A DNA stretch of 64,000 nucleotides from assembly GCA_022605405.1 (NCBI GenBank), contig JABYQQ010000002.1, positions 2,790,001 to 2,854,000 of the forward strand, written 5' to 3'. Shown piece after piece: positions 13,180 to 26,200 of this stretch (its first letter is position 1; each line of letters starts with the position of its first letter). A program made the position numbers and the translations under genes. This DNA comes from Earliella scabrosa (lineage: Eukaryota > Basidiomycota > Agaricomycetes > Polyporales > Polyporaceae). The notes below the pieces were generated by a model. The model was not told the origin of the DNA. It worked only from the letters and a program-made list of their open reading frames with translations, and did no database searches.

Positions 13180-14033
13180 AGTACGAGGGTGCTGATGGTG
13201 TTAGGAATTAGGAGCACAGACTACTTAAGCTCCACGGCGGGGCAAGCTGCCGGCAACTCCTTGTCATATGGCCTGGAAGAAATCGAGCGGGAGTCCGATT
13301 CTGTCGCGTGTAATCCCAAAGCAATTAGTGTGCGCAGCTACCGAGAGTCTCCGCAGCTGATGAGACATGAATTGGCATAGAGTTGGAAGCTGAAATTTCC
13401 AGGACTCGCCGCAGTTGAGTACGTTGAGTTCTGATCTGGGGACTGCGTAGTACTAAACCCTTGCGCCTGGGCGCTTGAGGGCCGTCGGAGTCGGAGACGC
13501 ACCGAAGAAGTACTCGAGGGCCCAACGAGGGACGCTTTCTTGACGTTGTGTTCATTCGAGGTGCTATATGGCTTGACAAGTTGCCGAGTTGACTTGGAGT
13601 GAATTGCGAACTTTGCAAGTCGGCAGCTACTTACTTAGTAATATGGAGGAGTGGCAACTTAAGCTCTGCTGGCATATCTATTTGTCTCTGTTGATCTCCG
13701 CGCTTACACAGGCCCACCCCATTCTGTCCAACTTCATTCGGATGTAGAGCTATTATCACTGTCCGTCACAGTCCGTGGTGCTACTATGGATATGCGCAAT
13801 GCGGTAAGTTGAAACAGGTTGCAAGGATCAGTACAGCATCACCGAGGATTTCTTCGAACCATAGCTCCTCAAAGTACTTCTCAACCTGCTGACAACTCCA
13901 TATTTCCGAGCCACTGACAGCTAAATCTGTCCTCATGGTGACCCATGGTGATGTTTACTAGTCTGTGGTCTCCGCAATCCAGTCAATATTGCCGGCAACA
14001 GAATTTACGACAGATAACTCACTTAGGTTGCAT
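13180..14033. other. Intergenic between MFS paralogues 2 and 3
   Basis: About 850 bases without a supportable gene. The part next to paralogue 2 (13,200-13,380) resembles the region upstream of paralogue 3 (15,900-16,080). Both carry a CTACTTAAG or CTATTTAAA-type element about 45-55 bases before the ATG, and a GTGCGCAGCT...CCGCAGCTGATG block farther out. The promoter was therefore duplicated with the gene. Confidence 0.55.
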
Positions 14034-15867
14034 TCACTCTATCCCGGCCCTCGGATCCTCCTTCGGCCACATCCTGCGCGGTAGCGGTATAGATGCAAAG
14101 AACAGCAAGAAGCTGAACACCACGAGGATGGGATACACAGCGTATCCCCCCAGCCAGTTACGCTCCAGTGAAGTCGCAAAGAGAGACGTCGAGACGGCCG
14201 GTCCGATCGCCCTCGTAACGGATCCAATGAGCTGTGCGATGCCGTTGACCGCACCTAGGCAGCGGTTGTCCGGCGCCGAGGATGAGACGAAAATGTAGCT
14301 CGCGCCTATGCATATGCCCAACCCGTTCGGTCAGCGATAGCCAGCCTAAGTAGATTTCTCAGCACGCACCGAAGGCGGAGTCCATGACCACAAACAGCAG
14401 CATCTGCAAGGACAGAAGAGCCCAGACGACCGCCGACAGCCCTCCATGCGCCTTCGCGTACGCACTCATCGTCGGAAAGAGTGTGTACATTGGGATCAAC
14501 ACCAGCATCCCAACTTGGAAGACGCGCTTCGCGCCCCATCTATCGATCGTCTTTGAGAAGAGGAGCGCTTGCAGGGTGCCGTCGACGAGTCCTAACCCGC
14601 CCAGAATCACCCCGATCGTTGACGGAAGCAGTCCCAGCCCGCCTAGTGCGATGGGAGTGGCCAGGAACAACGGTACAAGGGCAAAGAAGGCAATGTTCAC
14701 GAGGGCTAGGGCGCCGTAGTTGGCGATAGAGAGGAGGACGGGGCGTGTCAAGATCGCCCGGAGGGGTGGGGGTGCGTCGTCCGGCGAAGACGGGAGTGCA
14801 TCGTCACTCAAAGCGGACTCGGTCTGGCTGCACCGCCGGACGACAGTCTGCAACTGTGTCAGGACCATGCGATGAAAAATGAGCGGAACGAGAAACTGAC
14901 CTCCTTGAGGAATACCGCTGTGAGCAGGAACGCGAACGCAGAGAACACCGCTGCTGCCGCGCATGGGAGGAAGTACGGAAACTTGATCCAAAAGGGGTGT
15001 GAGAATAGCCATGGCCATCTGTCGTGGGGCTTGGATAGCTGCCCGCCCATCAATGGTCTGAAAGAGATTGATCGATTGCTCTGAAATAAAAGGGTGCGAT
15101 TTGGACGCACCCGAACGTCGTCCCAGTTGCCCATGCAATCGGGATGAGAGCAAATCCTTGCGCAATGTTGGTCGAGTCTGTCAGCTCTGCGCGACGTGGT
15201 CAGGACCAACGATGGAGAGCGATATGAGAAGTCCCGAACCTCCAATCATGCTCTTCATGACGCCAGTGTTGCCGTTGAGCATCCCCACAAGACTCCGGCT
15301 ATGGTGAACGTCATGAGGGCACGAGTATGGATCGTGCTGTAGGGGCGTACACACCTGACTACCAGAGCCCAGAACGTCCGCGATAGGCCAAACAAGAGCA
15401 TCGATATACACAGACCGGAAAGCCCTATGAGCAGAACCGGCTTTCGTCCAATATGATCCGAGAGCCGCGACCAATGGAAGACGAACATAGCCTCTGTCGC
15501 ATAGAATATCGACTCCTAGTTGAATACGGTCATCATCAGCGTTCGCGTCTGCGTATGCCGGCTGATCGACATACTATGAGACCGGCATAGTATCCGACCT
15601 TCTTCTCGTCCCCGCCCGTGATGTCGAGCTCGCTGATTAGCTATTCGTAGCCCTGGTCATTAGCCACGGGTCGGAAAGACATGATCGTGCGTGGATTGAA
15701 CTGACCTGGTTAATGAACGGGTATATGCAGTGCGAGGTAATGGGCTCAGCAAGCTGCAAAACCATCAGGATGGCGATCTGGCCCATCGGCAGCGGGGTTG
15801 GCTTCCGGGCCCGCGAGCCCTCTTCCTCGTCCAGCAACGGGCGCGTCTCTTCAGTCTCAGTGGTCAT
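14034..15867 (-). CDS. MFS transporter, DHA1-like, tandem paralogue 3
   Basis: This is the third tandem copy. I place the start at 15867 (MTTETEETRPLLDEEEG) because it aligns with the starts of the other copies; an upstream in-frame ATG at 15903 is less likely. The membrane segment LAEPITSHCIYPFINQ, the motif A region SDHIGRKPVLLIGLSGLC, LVGMLNGNTGVMKSMIGG and MGGQLSKPHDRWPWLFSHP all occur. The C-terminal half, largely in one exon at 14,359-14,810, contains LGGLGLLPSTIGVILGGLG and IDRWGAKRVFQVGMLV. The protein ends LPRRMWPKEDPRAGIE at 14034. Transporter function is likely; the substrate is unknown. Confidence 0.88.
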
Positions 15868-15911
15868 GGTGCAAGCCTTCTCGAGGGCGTCTATGGGACG
15901 CAACAGCAGCT

Positions 15912-15921
15912 ACTATTTAAA
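15912..15921 (-). promoter_or_regulatory. TATA-like element upstream of MFS paralogue 3
   Basis: The minus strand reads TTTAAATA here, about 45-54 bases before the ATG at 15867. The same position upstream of paralogue 2 holds a degenerate version (CTTAAGTA). Assignment as a core promoter rests on spacing and on conservation between the two copies. Confidence 0.4.
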
Positions 15922-16284
15922 CCACACGACGACGGGTCGGGCTGAAGGCAACTCCGAGTGAGAAGATGAGAATTGTGTCAAAATTGACCGGAGGAAGATG
16001 CATTCACGTACACAAATGCACACGGCAATAAATGTGCGCAGCTTGGGACAGTCGCCGCAGCTGATGGCTAATGACAGTAGCGGACAGTTGCAGAAACCCT
16101 CCGCAGGGAAGCCCTGTGCCCTAGCTAGTGTTAGTCGCTGAGGTATTTGCACTCTTCGTCGAGGCGGACCTAGGCGGACGCGGTGATTCACCTCTATGGC
16201 ACAGCAGTAAACGGATACATTCGAGGAGCAATGCCACTCAACTCGTGGCTTGCCAGTAATACAACGAGGATGACGAACGCAGCC

Positions 16285-18404
16285 TCACGGTTCTGCGTTC
16301 GATGCGATCTGACTAGCGTGCGCGTCCGAGTCGGCGCGCTCGAACCACCCATCGCCCACTTCCCTCGCACCTCCACCAGCGCCAGTACGCTCAGCGCGCT
16401 CCATCCGGGCTCGCGCAGCCTGCTCCTCCATGATGAGCGCAAACCCCACGACTTCCCCGTCCTGCATGACAAATTCCGCGCGACCAACGGAATTCTGCGA
16501 GTCGTAGAACTCAAACGCGGTCGTGTTCCTCCCGTACCCCTTCGAGAAGATCGCGGGCGCGGTCACCGCGAAGGACGCCCCGCGCGCATGCTGCAGACGC
16601 ATGTGCGTCGACCAGACGCGTGGCCAGGCGGCGTAAAGGGTGGTGTTAGAGAGGGGCCCCAGGGACGAGAAATCGTCGAGGATGCGGGTGCAGTGCTCGG
16701 ATTGAGATGGGCTGGTGGGTGCGCAGAGCGTGATCGAGCCATATGCGGCGTCGTGGTACGCCCCTGCGTAAGCATCTACAGTGAGCGGGAGTGGCTCCAC
16801 GATATTCTCTTGCAGTGCTGAAGGACTTGGCTCCGAGGTGTCATGGGGAGCAGGTTTTGGCGCTAGTCCCAAAGCTTCGTCGATGACGCGGTATAGAATG
16901 TTCAAGGTGTCGTCGAGCTTCTCGTCGATGTTGGTTAGCATGACTACTCCCAAGTTGTCGTGCGGGAGGAACGCGACGAGGAGAGAGAACCCTGGGATCG
17001 CGCCGGAGTGCCAGACAACCTGCAAATTGATTCCCGACCTATTAGAATCGCAATAACGTAGGCAAGATGACGCTTGCCACTGAGAATCATACGCACGTCG
17101 TGTCCACGGTATGACATGCGGAACCAGCCCATACCGTAGCCCATGATGGACAAATCTGCGGTCCCGACACCGCTGACGATCGTGTGCGCGGTCGTCGTCT
17201 CCGCGTACACAGACGACGGGATGATCGTCTTGTTAGTCATCGGATCGACGCCGCCATTGAGCAGAACCGCGATCCATTTGGTCTACCGCTCCCATGAGCA
17301 TCATGATGAACAGAGGATGTGCCTATATGAAGGGTGCTCACCATGTCTTCCGCGCTCGATATCACGCCGCCGGGACCAGCAAAGAGCTCCGCAACCTCGT
17401 CCGGAAACCAGAAGGGTATGCGGCGCGCACCCCGAGTCCACGTTTGCGTGAGCTTTCCCGATCGAGCGGCCTTGCTTGGCGAGAATGTGGACGCGGTCAT
17501 GCCGAGGGGCACGAAAATGCGCGACTCGACGAACGACCCATAGGACATGCTCGTGAGCTTGGAGACGAGGTGTGCGCCCACCATGTACATCTGGGACGAT
17601 GGGGCTCAGTATAGAGACGCGATGAGTATTCGGGACATACGTACCTGGTTGTTGTACATCCATTGCTCACGCAGCTCATAGGCGGGAGGGAGAAGCCTCA
17701 GTCTCTGAAGTACATCGGCGGTGGTCTCTCCCGGGCGGTAGGAGTAGTCGTGCCTGGGCGCAAAGTCAGTGTCGGTCTCGTTTGCTCCGCCCGTGAGGCA
17801 TGCATACCTTGGTAGCCCTGAAACGTGCGAAAAAGCGTCGCGGAGGCTGAGTCTGCTCTCCGTCCACTCGTCTTGCATCCCGAATTCGTCTGGCAACAGG
17901 TCTTGTACTTTCGTGTCCCACACAAGTTCAGGTACCCCGACTGGCAGAGGAGTAGTGTTACGGCCGTGGGCGTAGTCGTCTATGAGAAGGCCGATGGACG
18001 TCGTCAGGAACGCCTTCGAGCAGGATGCCAGTGCGAAGAGCGTCTGCAGCAAGATAGAAGCGAGGACGGTCGTTAGTATAGGACAGTCTCCGTGGCACAA
18101 GACGGGTACTCACGTCGGCGGTGAGATCGTCATCCTCCGCTTCCTCCGTCTTTCTTCCCCAAGCAGCCAACTCGACGAGCGGCTGGCGATCGCGGCTGTG
18201 ATCCAGTTGGACTATACCCAGGGAGAGACCAGGTATAGCGGCCTTGCCTAGTGCACCCTGGATGAACTCCGAGAGCTGTGGTGTGATGACTTCGTTCAAG
18301 CCTGTGGATCGCGATAGGCCCTGAAAAGCCTGCGCGGCCAGTGCGCCAGTCAAGGCGACAGCAGCTAGCACGGGGGTCGGAAGAACGATGTCTTGCATCC
18401 TCAT
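16285..18404 (-). CDS. Beta-lactamase/transpeptidase-fold serine hydrolase, probably secreted
   Basis: The protein belongs to the class C beta-lactamase-related family (EstB/LACTB-like serine hydrolases), which in fungi usually cleave esters or amides rather than antibiotics. It starts at 18404 with a hydrophobic leader (MRMQDIVLPTPVLAAVALTG, then ALAAQAF), a likely signal peptide. The nucleophile motif SxxK is seen as SCSK in LFALASCSKAFLTTS. The YxN motif is YNN in QWMYNNQ. The third motif is HSG in VVWHSGAIPGFSLLVAF, in place of KTG, as is common in esterase-like members. Between them come FVPLGMTASTF and FAGPGGVISSAEDM. After the catalytic domain a lipocalin-like C-terminal extension (DAYAGAYHDAAYGSITL onwards) ends at 16285. 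About six introns are needed. Its neighbours are MFS transporters of unknown substrate. Confidence 0.87.
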
Positions 18405-19693
18405 GGTCGTTGATACCTGGGTCCACGACAGATCAGTCAGTCTATTCGATGCATGAAACCATATGCACGAACCAGAAGATCCTGCGAGCGATGTTCCGTG
18501 CAGCCTGGCTTTATAACACTCCAGAGGCCATGCCTAACCGTAGTCAGCCCTCCAGAACGCCGCCTACACGCATCTGGGACGTACTGTTCCGTACTCCTCG
18601 GCCCCTGAGTGGTCGTTGCAGCGCCGTTGGGCGGTCAATAGGAATCCTTCGCGCACATCATCCAAGATCAAGTCACCCGGGTTACACTCGGCTTCTCGTA
18701 AACAGTCGGACAGCTAGGAGAGATCACAAATCGTCAGATCCACTAGCCGTGAAACACCGAACCCACAACGCTTACTGGTCATCTATGTATGCATCAGCGG
18801 CCGTTGCACTTGCTGAGGGTAGAGGCAAACCTCGCACTTACGAACATACACAAGTCGGAACGCCAAGAACACACCAGGAAGAGTAGAGTTCACGAGTTAG
18901 CTTCGATTGAATGAATGTACAGATTACATGCATGCGATCAGAAACATCTACAAAAAGTAATCCATCAGACATACGCCCTGCTCGCTGGTGCGCAGCAACC
19001 CAACTCCGAAGAGCCGCGCCGCAGACGCACCAAACGTCCTCGAGACCGCGCGAGGCGGCCATGTTCTCGGTTGTACGAGCGGGCGCTGGAATCATCGACT
19101 GGATTAGAAGGATGTGGCATGTGTAAACATGCGAGACTCGAGTTAGTACCTATAAAATAGATCCTAGCTGAGTATGTTCTGAAGAAACAGCAAAGCAGGA
19201 GCGAAGATTTATATACGGCGTTGAGTTTAGGGCAGGCCAGGGGCAGGCGTGATGCGACTTGGTCCGTGCGCAATTCCCCTTATGGTAGGAGGCAATGGGC
19301 GCTTCTCCAACTCGGTCAGGGAGAACTCATAACATAACAGCAAAATCCATTGGATAGCATATGGCAGAGCGTATGTACAAGCAAGATCATTACAGCGAGT
19401 TATAAAGCTACAGAGCCTACCGATACAATAACCCAAGAAGGTCATTGACCTCGACGCGCACGGGGCAACCCGGACACGCGCACAAGGCCGCGAGGTCGTA
19501 ACAGTCGTAAGCCGTGGATGAGCAGGTCCAAGAGAGGTCCGAAGCATCCAGGAGGCCTGTGTCTATGTGTCGTATACTTCATTCAAATGATGCCACGCGC
19601 ATGGCGATTGGCCGCGAGGTGTCGCGTGCCCGCCCGGCTGCGAAGGCGCGAAATATAGTCGAAGACTGAAGTCGCATGCATGAATGCTCGGTG
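18405..19693. other. Intergenic, no gene seen
   Basis: This 1.3-kb stretch holds the upstream region of the serine hydrolase and the downstream region of the next minus-strand gene. Open frames are short and show no motifs. No tRNA or obvious repeat was found. Confidence 0.45.
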
Positions 19694-22143
19694 TTAGCCC
19701 ATAGTCTTCCGTGCCGATTCTCTGTGCATATCGTCGTGGTCGCATACCATCATGTTCTCGTCCTGTGCGGTCGCTTCTGCGTGGCGGTCGCGCATCGCCC
19801 GAATCGTTCCCCGCACGCGCCTCATCTCTTCCCGGAGCTCGCGCCGGCGGATGCGCCCTTCTTGGAAGAGTGCACGCTCGTCTCTCCTCCGTCCACGCGC
19901 CTCGGTCTCTTGTGCGCGACCGACGGCGGCCGCGGTCGACAATTGGGTGCGTAGGGTAAGAAGGCGAAGCTTCTCGTGCGACAGCTAGTAGGAAGGGAGG
20001 TCATCAGAATCTTCCTAGTATGTCGCCGGACCGAGTGGTTTCCATATACTTACAGTAATCTTCCGCGCAAGGTCCGAGAACTTCGCATGATACGTGGCAA
20101 GTTTGTCGAGGAGCGGAGCCAGCTTGTGTATCCTCGGCGGGTGGTCCTCGATCTGGCGCGCCAGGAGGAAGAAGAGGCTCAAGTTCCTTGCACGCGACGT
20201 CAGCTCCCGACTCTAACGTGCCAACTAACGCTGGGTGCTCACTTGTTCAGAGAGTCGACGGTGTCCCAATGCTTCGTGTACCAATTCTGCTTCGCGTCCG
20301 ACCCGTCGATGACAAACTCGGTCGGGGTCCCATCCAGCGCGCGCCGCACGTCCTTGAACACCTGCACCAGGCTCTCGCACAGCGCCGCGATCGCCTCGGG
20401 GTCCCTCAGGAGGCTGCACGAGCGCAGCGACTGCCAATGCCAGAGACACCTCATCAGTCACACGACACCTCGAAGGTGAAGAATACCACTCACCAGAGAC
20501 GCACGCGCGATCGTCTCCGCACACCTCTCCGCCCGCAGCGCGAGGTCCTCCGCGCTCAGGTCCAGCCTCAAGTTCGCACAGAGCGGCGCCCGCCCCACCC
20601 CCGTGCCCGTGCCCTCACTCGCGGGCGACAGCGGGCCCACGTCCGTCACGTCCGGCAGCGAGACCCACTCCGTGCGGCGGAGCGGGGGCGGTGAGCGCGC
20701 GGTGTACGGCGAGCGCAGCAGACCCGGAGCATGCATACCCCAGAATCCCGTCTCGCCGACCTGTCCCGAGGCGGATGGGAGCGGGGACATGGCCGGGCTG
20801 CAGAGCATCGCGGACTGGACGGTGTGGACCGAGTGAACGGACTGGGGCGCGCGGAGGGGCGAGAGCGGGCTGTCGAGCGCGCGCGAGACGGTGCGGCGCC
20901 AGAGGAGGAGGTCGACGGGTGCGTAGGACGAGGAGGAGGGAGAGGTAGGAGAGCCAGGGGTCGCGGCGGCATTTGTACAGTGCAGGTGTGCGCTGGCATG
21001 CTCGGGCCCGGCGGGGGTCGCAAGGGAAGGGGGTGCGGCCGACATGGATGCCCGCGCGGGCGACATGGAAGCACGGCGCTCTGAGCCGGGTCTGGGAGGG
21101 GGGACGGAGTCGGAGAGGTCGAGGGAAGGGATGCGGTCTAGATCGAGTGAGAACGCGGACGGGGACGTACGCGTATGGCCGACGGCGCAGACGTTGCTGG
21201 TGAGCGGGATGTCCTCGAAGACCTCGGACTGGGGTGTGTGCTCGGCTGGCGGGGTGACGAGTACCGGAGGAGGTGAAGGTCGCTGTGTGAGCGGACGGGG
21301 GGCGTGGCGAGGCGTGGAGGCGAGCTGGAGGGGGGCGGGCGCGAGGCGTCGCAGGCGCCGGGAGTATCTCGACCGCGAGTACGATTGTGGGTGCGATTGT
21401 GAGTGCGATTGCGGATGGCACTGTGTCGGTGTCTGAGGACAGGGCTGCGGGCATGCCTGCGATCCCGATTTCTGCCCCGCTCCGAGGATCAGGCCGAGCC
21501 CGGAATGTGCAGACTCGTACTCGGACTCGGAGCAGCCCTTGTCTACGTCCATCCTGTCCGTGTCATCACCACCACACTGTTCGGCGGTCTGCAGTGAGGG
21601 GGATCCGGTGTGCGCGGCCCAGTTCTGGAGGACGGACGCGAGGGGGATCCGCGGGACGGGAGCGACGAACTTGAACGAGAGCGTGGACTTGGGCGTGCGG
21701 CCCAGTCGGCGACGGTAGGAAGAGAAGGGGGTCTTGTGGGTCGACTTTGAAGGAGAGTGCATGGCGTAGGGCGGCGGTGGGGTCGTGGGGTGTCTTGCGG
21801 GGATTGCGGGGTCAGAGTGGGAGGTGTCCTGGGATGGTGCTGGCTCGGCGAGATCCTGAGTCCAACTAGGCTCGATCGTCAAAGATAGGATGTCTAAGAG
21901 TCGGCGCTGTGCATCGCGTATCGCCGGACTCGCGAATGCGAGCGTGGTCTGGAGAGTCGGGGAAGCCAGTGACGTGGAGGGGGAGAAGGGACCGGGGGAG
22001 AGCCGCTGTAGGAGCTCGCAGTCCCAGAGGGGGGAGAGGTCGAACTCGACGGAGGTAGTGGATGAAGGAGTGGATGTGGACGTCGACGAGGGTGAAGCAA
22101 GAGGAAGGATGTGGATTGGGTTGAAGATGGTGAGGCCAGCCAT
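19694..22143 (-). CDS. Large Ser/Pro-rich protein with coiled-coil C-terminus, function unknown
   Basis: I do not recognise this family. Exon 1 starts at 22143 (MAGLTIFNPIHILPLA) and runs about 550 codons to a GTGAGT donor after IARASL. It is very rich in Ser, Pro and Thr and has HPQSHSQSHPQS-like low-complexity tracts, so it is probably disordered. Exon 2 continues with RSCSLLRDPEAIAALCESLV and KQNWYTKHWDTVDSLNK. Exon 3 gives NLSLFFLLARQIEDHPPRIH and LATYHAKFSDLARKIT. Exon 4 is strongly charged, with RREREEMRR-like heptad texture, and ends DMHRESARKTMG at 19694. Each junction has a GT-AG intron that keeps frame, giving roughly 745 residues. The structured part is the C-terminal helical region. 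A role in a cytoskeletal or scaffold setting would be only a guess. Confidence 0.78.
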
Positions 22144-23260
22144 GACGGTCGTGGGTGGTCAGCTCAAGAAGAGAAGCGTCCGGGAATGGTGGGAAGGGCG
22201 AGAAAAGAAGAATCGATTGGGCAAGGGAGAACGAGACTGAACACCAGGCTCTAGGCGCGCCGCGCGGTTATACTTAGTCGCAGGATGGGGCGCACTCTTG
22301 CCACTGCGTTCTGGCCTATAAACTCGTTTGTGGGTCCATGCTGATCCCAGCGACTGCTCCTGCTAGTTCGGTGAGAACAATAAAACATCGTCAAGGGAGA
22401 CCGTACCTCAGCTAGTCGAATCCGAAAGTACAAAAGGGCGTCGAGCCCTATCGAGATGCGCCCGGCGTCTGTACCTCGGCCTTGAGGTGACGGATATGGG
22501 CGGTCTTGTTCTCGTGGTGTCGGGGAGGTCTGACCTTGTTCAGTGAGATTTCTCGCGGCTCGGATACGTCGTGGGAGGCACGTGTGTATCGTAATGGTCA
22601 GTGCGACAACATCCGGCGTGCTGCTTCGGCTCTGGGCCAGCGAGGAAAGAATAGCAATCCGAGTTGCGCGGGAGAACAAGATCGTCGGAAAAGTTGGTAG
22701 GAGGTGGAGAACCTTGTTTCACACCAACGTATTTCCGCGAGCCCATGTCGGTGGTGTCGGCAGTCAGATTGGCTCAACGGTGCGACGGCATCCATGACAC
22801 GACGCCCAGAACACAGCCAGTCGTTAGGTCTATTAGGCAGCCCGGCCCAGGCTGACTTGCCAGTCATTGGTATCCTCTAGACACGTCTGTAAGTGCGTCC
22901 TCATAGATTGGAGAAGAACGACCCCACTGACCTGACAGTCTCTAATTATCGGACACGTCATTGTCTTGTTAACGTTGAGGTACGTGACTGTGGGTACTTG
23001 ATACTACTGATCCGAATCGCGACCATGCTGCAAGACGACAGCTCAACAACGTGGGCCGCGATGTCGTGCAAGGTCTCTTCCGCGGGGTTTCGGTCATTTC
23101 AAGTCGAGAGAGTTGTGTCCGCTGCTCTGCGACTCACTCGAAGGGTGTTTTCGGGTGATGACTGAGGTTGTGTGAAGGTCGAGATGCTCGCTCGTTCAAA
23201 CAAGCGCGCTTCTCACTTGACTTGACACCACCACCATCCTTCTCGCGAAACCCTTCCTCC
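22144..23260. other. Intergenic between divergent genes
   Basis: This 1.1-kb interval separates two divergently transcribed large genes and presumably contains both promoters. Frames up to about 140 codons are open but have no recognisable features. Confidence 0.45.
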
Positions 23261-26200
23261 ATGTCGCACGCTCGCGTTCAGGCCGTTCTGGCATCATTTC
23301 TACCTCTGCTTCCTCTCTTTTTCTCCAACGACAAGTCCGACGGGGCAGACTGGACGATCAACAACCCTCCGGATCCACCACCGCACCCAACCTCGTCTCC
23401 GTCTGCAATCCAGGCGGCACAACCAAACCTTCAAGGGCTTGCACATGAGCTGAACCAAAGTCTTAATGCTGAAACGCTAGCCGACGCTGTCTTCGCGCCT
23501 GTGGACGACACCGTCCCTGTCCTGGACGCTTTGCGTTCCATCCGCGACCGCTTGCTCCCAGAGCTCGAATCCTTTCCTGTTGTCTTCTTGGTTGGGTTCG
23601 CTGCCGGCGTGTTCCTAACATCCTTACTCTGCTCAATCGCGTACTGCTTAATTGCGTACTCCCGAACGAAAACCTCAAGGGGCTCATCCTGTGAAGGCGC
23701 GCGTACCGGAGACTCATACAACGTTGGTCTTGAACTTCGAGATGGCGAAGGTCACTCCCCCATGGCTCCAGCGCAAGACCTCGTCAATACTACTAGCAAG
23801 GTGCTGTCTACACCCGTCCCCGATGTTTCTCTGTCTCGTGCCCCATCCCCGAACGCGTCCAAGACCGTCACGGCGGTCGATGAAGATTCCTGCAAGAGTG
23901 CATGTGAAGACGTCTCCCTGGTACCATTCGCGCCAGCAGAAGGGCTTTCTGGGATGCTGTCCCCTCTTCTTAGTGGCTCGTCAATATCTTCGGCTACCTC
24001 CACGCCGATGAATTTGTCGCAATTCTGCGCGAACGTCGCTCGCGAAGGTGCAGCTCTCGCAGGCTGTCCTCCAGAACCCAACAACACCTCGCCCTCAGCT
24101 GCACCTCTCTGCTCCGACATGTCTGGAGACTCCTCTCCTCCACCCCAGCGCTCCTCGTGGTCGCTCGAGAAGGCCTGTGACACGTCCATGTATGCTGACG
24201 AATCTCCCGAGTCTGAGTTGAACTCGCCAACATGTCAGACACCTTCTGCACAGTCTACACCAGTCGCTTCCCCCGTAATGCAAGAGCAACCAGCGCCACA
24301 ACAGTACCGCCCTGATGTTGACGACCAACACGACATCAATATCAATATCCTCGAGGCTATCGACAGGGAACGAGTACTGAGCGATATCACTGAGCGCACT
24401 GAACCTTGCTCTGACGGCGACACACCGAATACTCCGCGGGCTCGCTGGTTCTCTGGGATTCACAAACGCGTCGCGAGCTTGGACGGCCAAGGGCTCACTC
24501 TCAGCGAGCAGACCGCACTGGCAGCCGTTAGCGCGGGGTCAAGCCCGGAAGTGGCCTACCAACCTAGCCCCGCGAACATGTCTCTGGCCGCGGCAGCGTC
24601 TGTGCTCCTCCCTAGGACTCCACCGCGGAACAGAGAGCCGAGCCTAGGACTAGCCATTCCGGATGTCCCTTCCGACGTAGATGACCCCGATGCCGGAGAC
24701 GAATCAGAGCAAGACTCGATCTCTAGTGTCTCGTGGAGCGTCTTGGACGATGTCTCTTATCACACCGCCGGTCAAGCTGAACCCGAAGACCTGTTGGACG
24801 CTGCTTCCATTGCAAGCTCTAGCTGGGATCTTGAAGACGCACCACCAGGAGCCTTGGTCCTAGACGAGGCGACCCTGGAGTTGCACCCTGCAACCGACAC
24901 TGATTTCGCGTCAGATTGGAGCATTGTCGGAAGCCCCTCAAGAACATCCTCGATTGGCGACGCGGACCAGCACCTGGAACTTGTCGTCCCAGACGATCCA
25001 AACTCGCATTCTCGCTCAAACTCCGAGAAGAGCGTCGTCGAGCCTTCATCCCCCACGAGGACGACAGAACCCGTTCTGAACTCCGTCCCTTTTCCCGCCT
25101 CGTCGCCCGTTCCATCCGTTGCTGACGGAGACGATTCGCCTACTACTCCGGAGGAGCCCCTCCCGAGCACGACTACGACACCCGCCCCTCAGCCGACTGG
25201 GAATGCACGATCCTCGAAGTTGAAAAGTTTCGGAAAGCGTGTACGGCGAGCTACCTCAGTGAGTGTTTTGCGATTGACGTTCCAAGCAGAGACTGATTAG
25301 TACGGACAGTTTGTAGTAGCGCGTTTTGGGATGGGACGTGGTCAACAAGTCTCTCTGACTCCCGATGGCATGGACTATGTTGCAGAGCGAGCCGCCGCAG
25401 CCAGCACGAGCCGTCGGCGCCGGGAGAGCTTCACCACGGAAGCTATCAACCTACACGGGGATCGAAGGTGAGGTTATTTCCGCGCATGTAGTCAGCACCT
25501 AAGTCTTCTAAACCTCCGCGCACCCCCACAGCACTCGGGTACGCGAGGACCGAGAGGTCTTGAGGGAGCGGAGGGCGTCCGTTGAGCCTGTTACGGCTCG
25601 AGGGCTGCAGAACATCATCGACGGCGCGCAGAACCCCCCGCTCGCCAACGAGGTTCAGATCAGACGCGAGATCCACGAGGTCGGACGGAGCCGGACGAGG
25701 CAGGATTCGCGGAGGACGACGCACGTCCGCCTTGAACGATCTCGTTCGGCTGCGTCGCTGTCGAGTACCGTGCGTGCCCCTCTCGCGTTCCCCGCGACAC
25801 AGACGGAGGCTTCCTCCGCTCAAGTTCAGGCGGCACCGACGAACGCTAGCCATACCTCGCTCAACACACTGGCGAGCAACGCGTCGATCTCGCAGAACAA
25901 CCCCTTGAGGTCAGTGTCGACCGTTCCGTCGCGGGACCTTCGTGTGCGCTGTTGTACTCATCCTAGTCCCGTTCACGCAGCTACGCTTCTGTCGCCGCCC
26001 GCCCCCCGCCCCGTGCGCGTACCGTGTCGGAACAAGCTTCCTCTACCACTTCCTCTGGCTCGGGCTCGGCTGGTCCCCTTCCCCCCGCGCTCAGGAGGGC
26101 AGCATCTGCTGCGAACGTAGTGGATGCTCACACGGGTTCGAGGCGTCCTCTCGCTTCGTCAGCACGCGCAGGTCCCTCGGCGGCGGCGGACCCCTCAGCA

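Noticed and set aside
20615..21454. 279-codon frame overlapping the Ser/Pro-rich gene
   Set aside because: It is a shadow of the longer 561-codon exon on the same strand in another frame.
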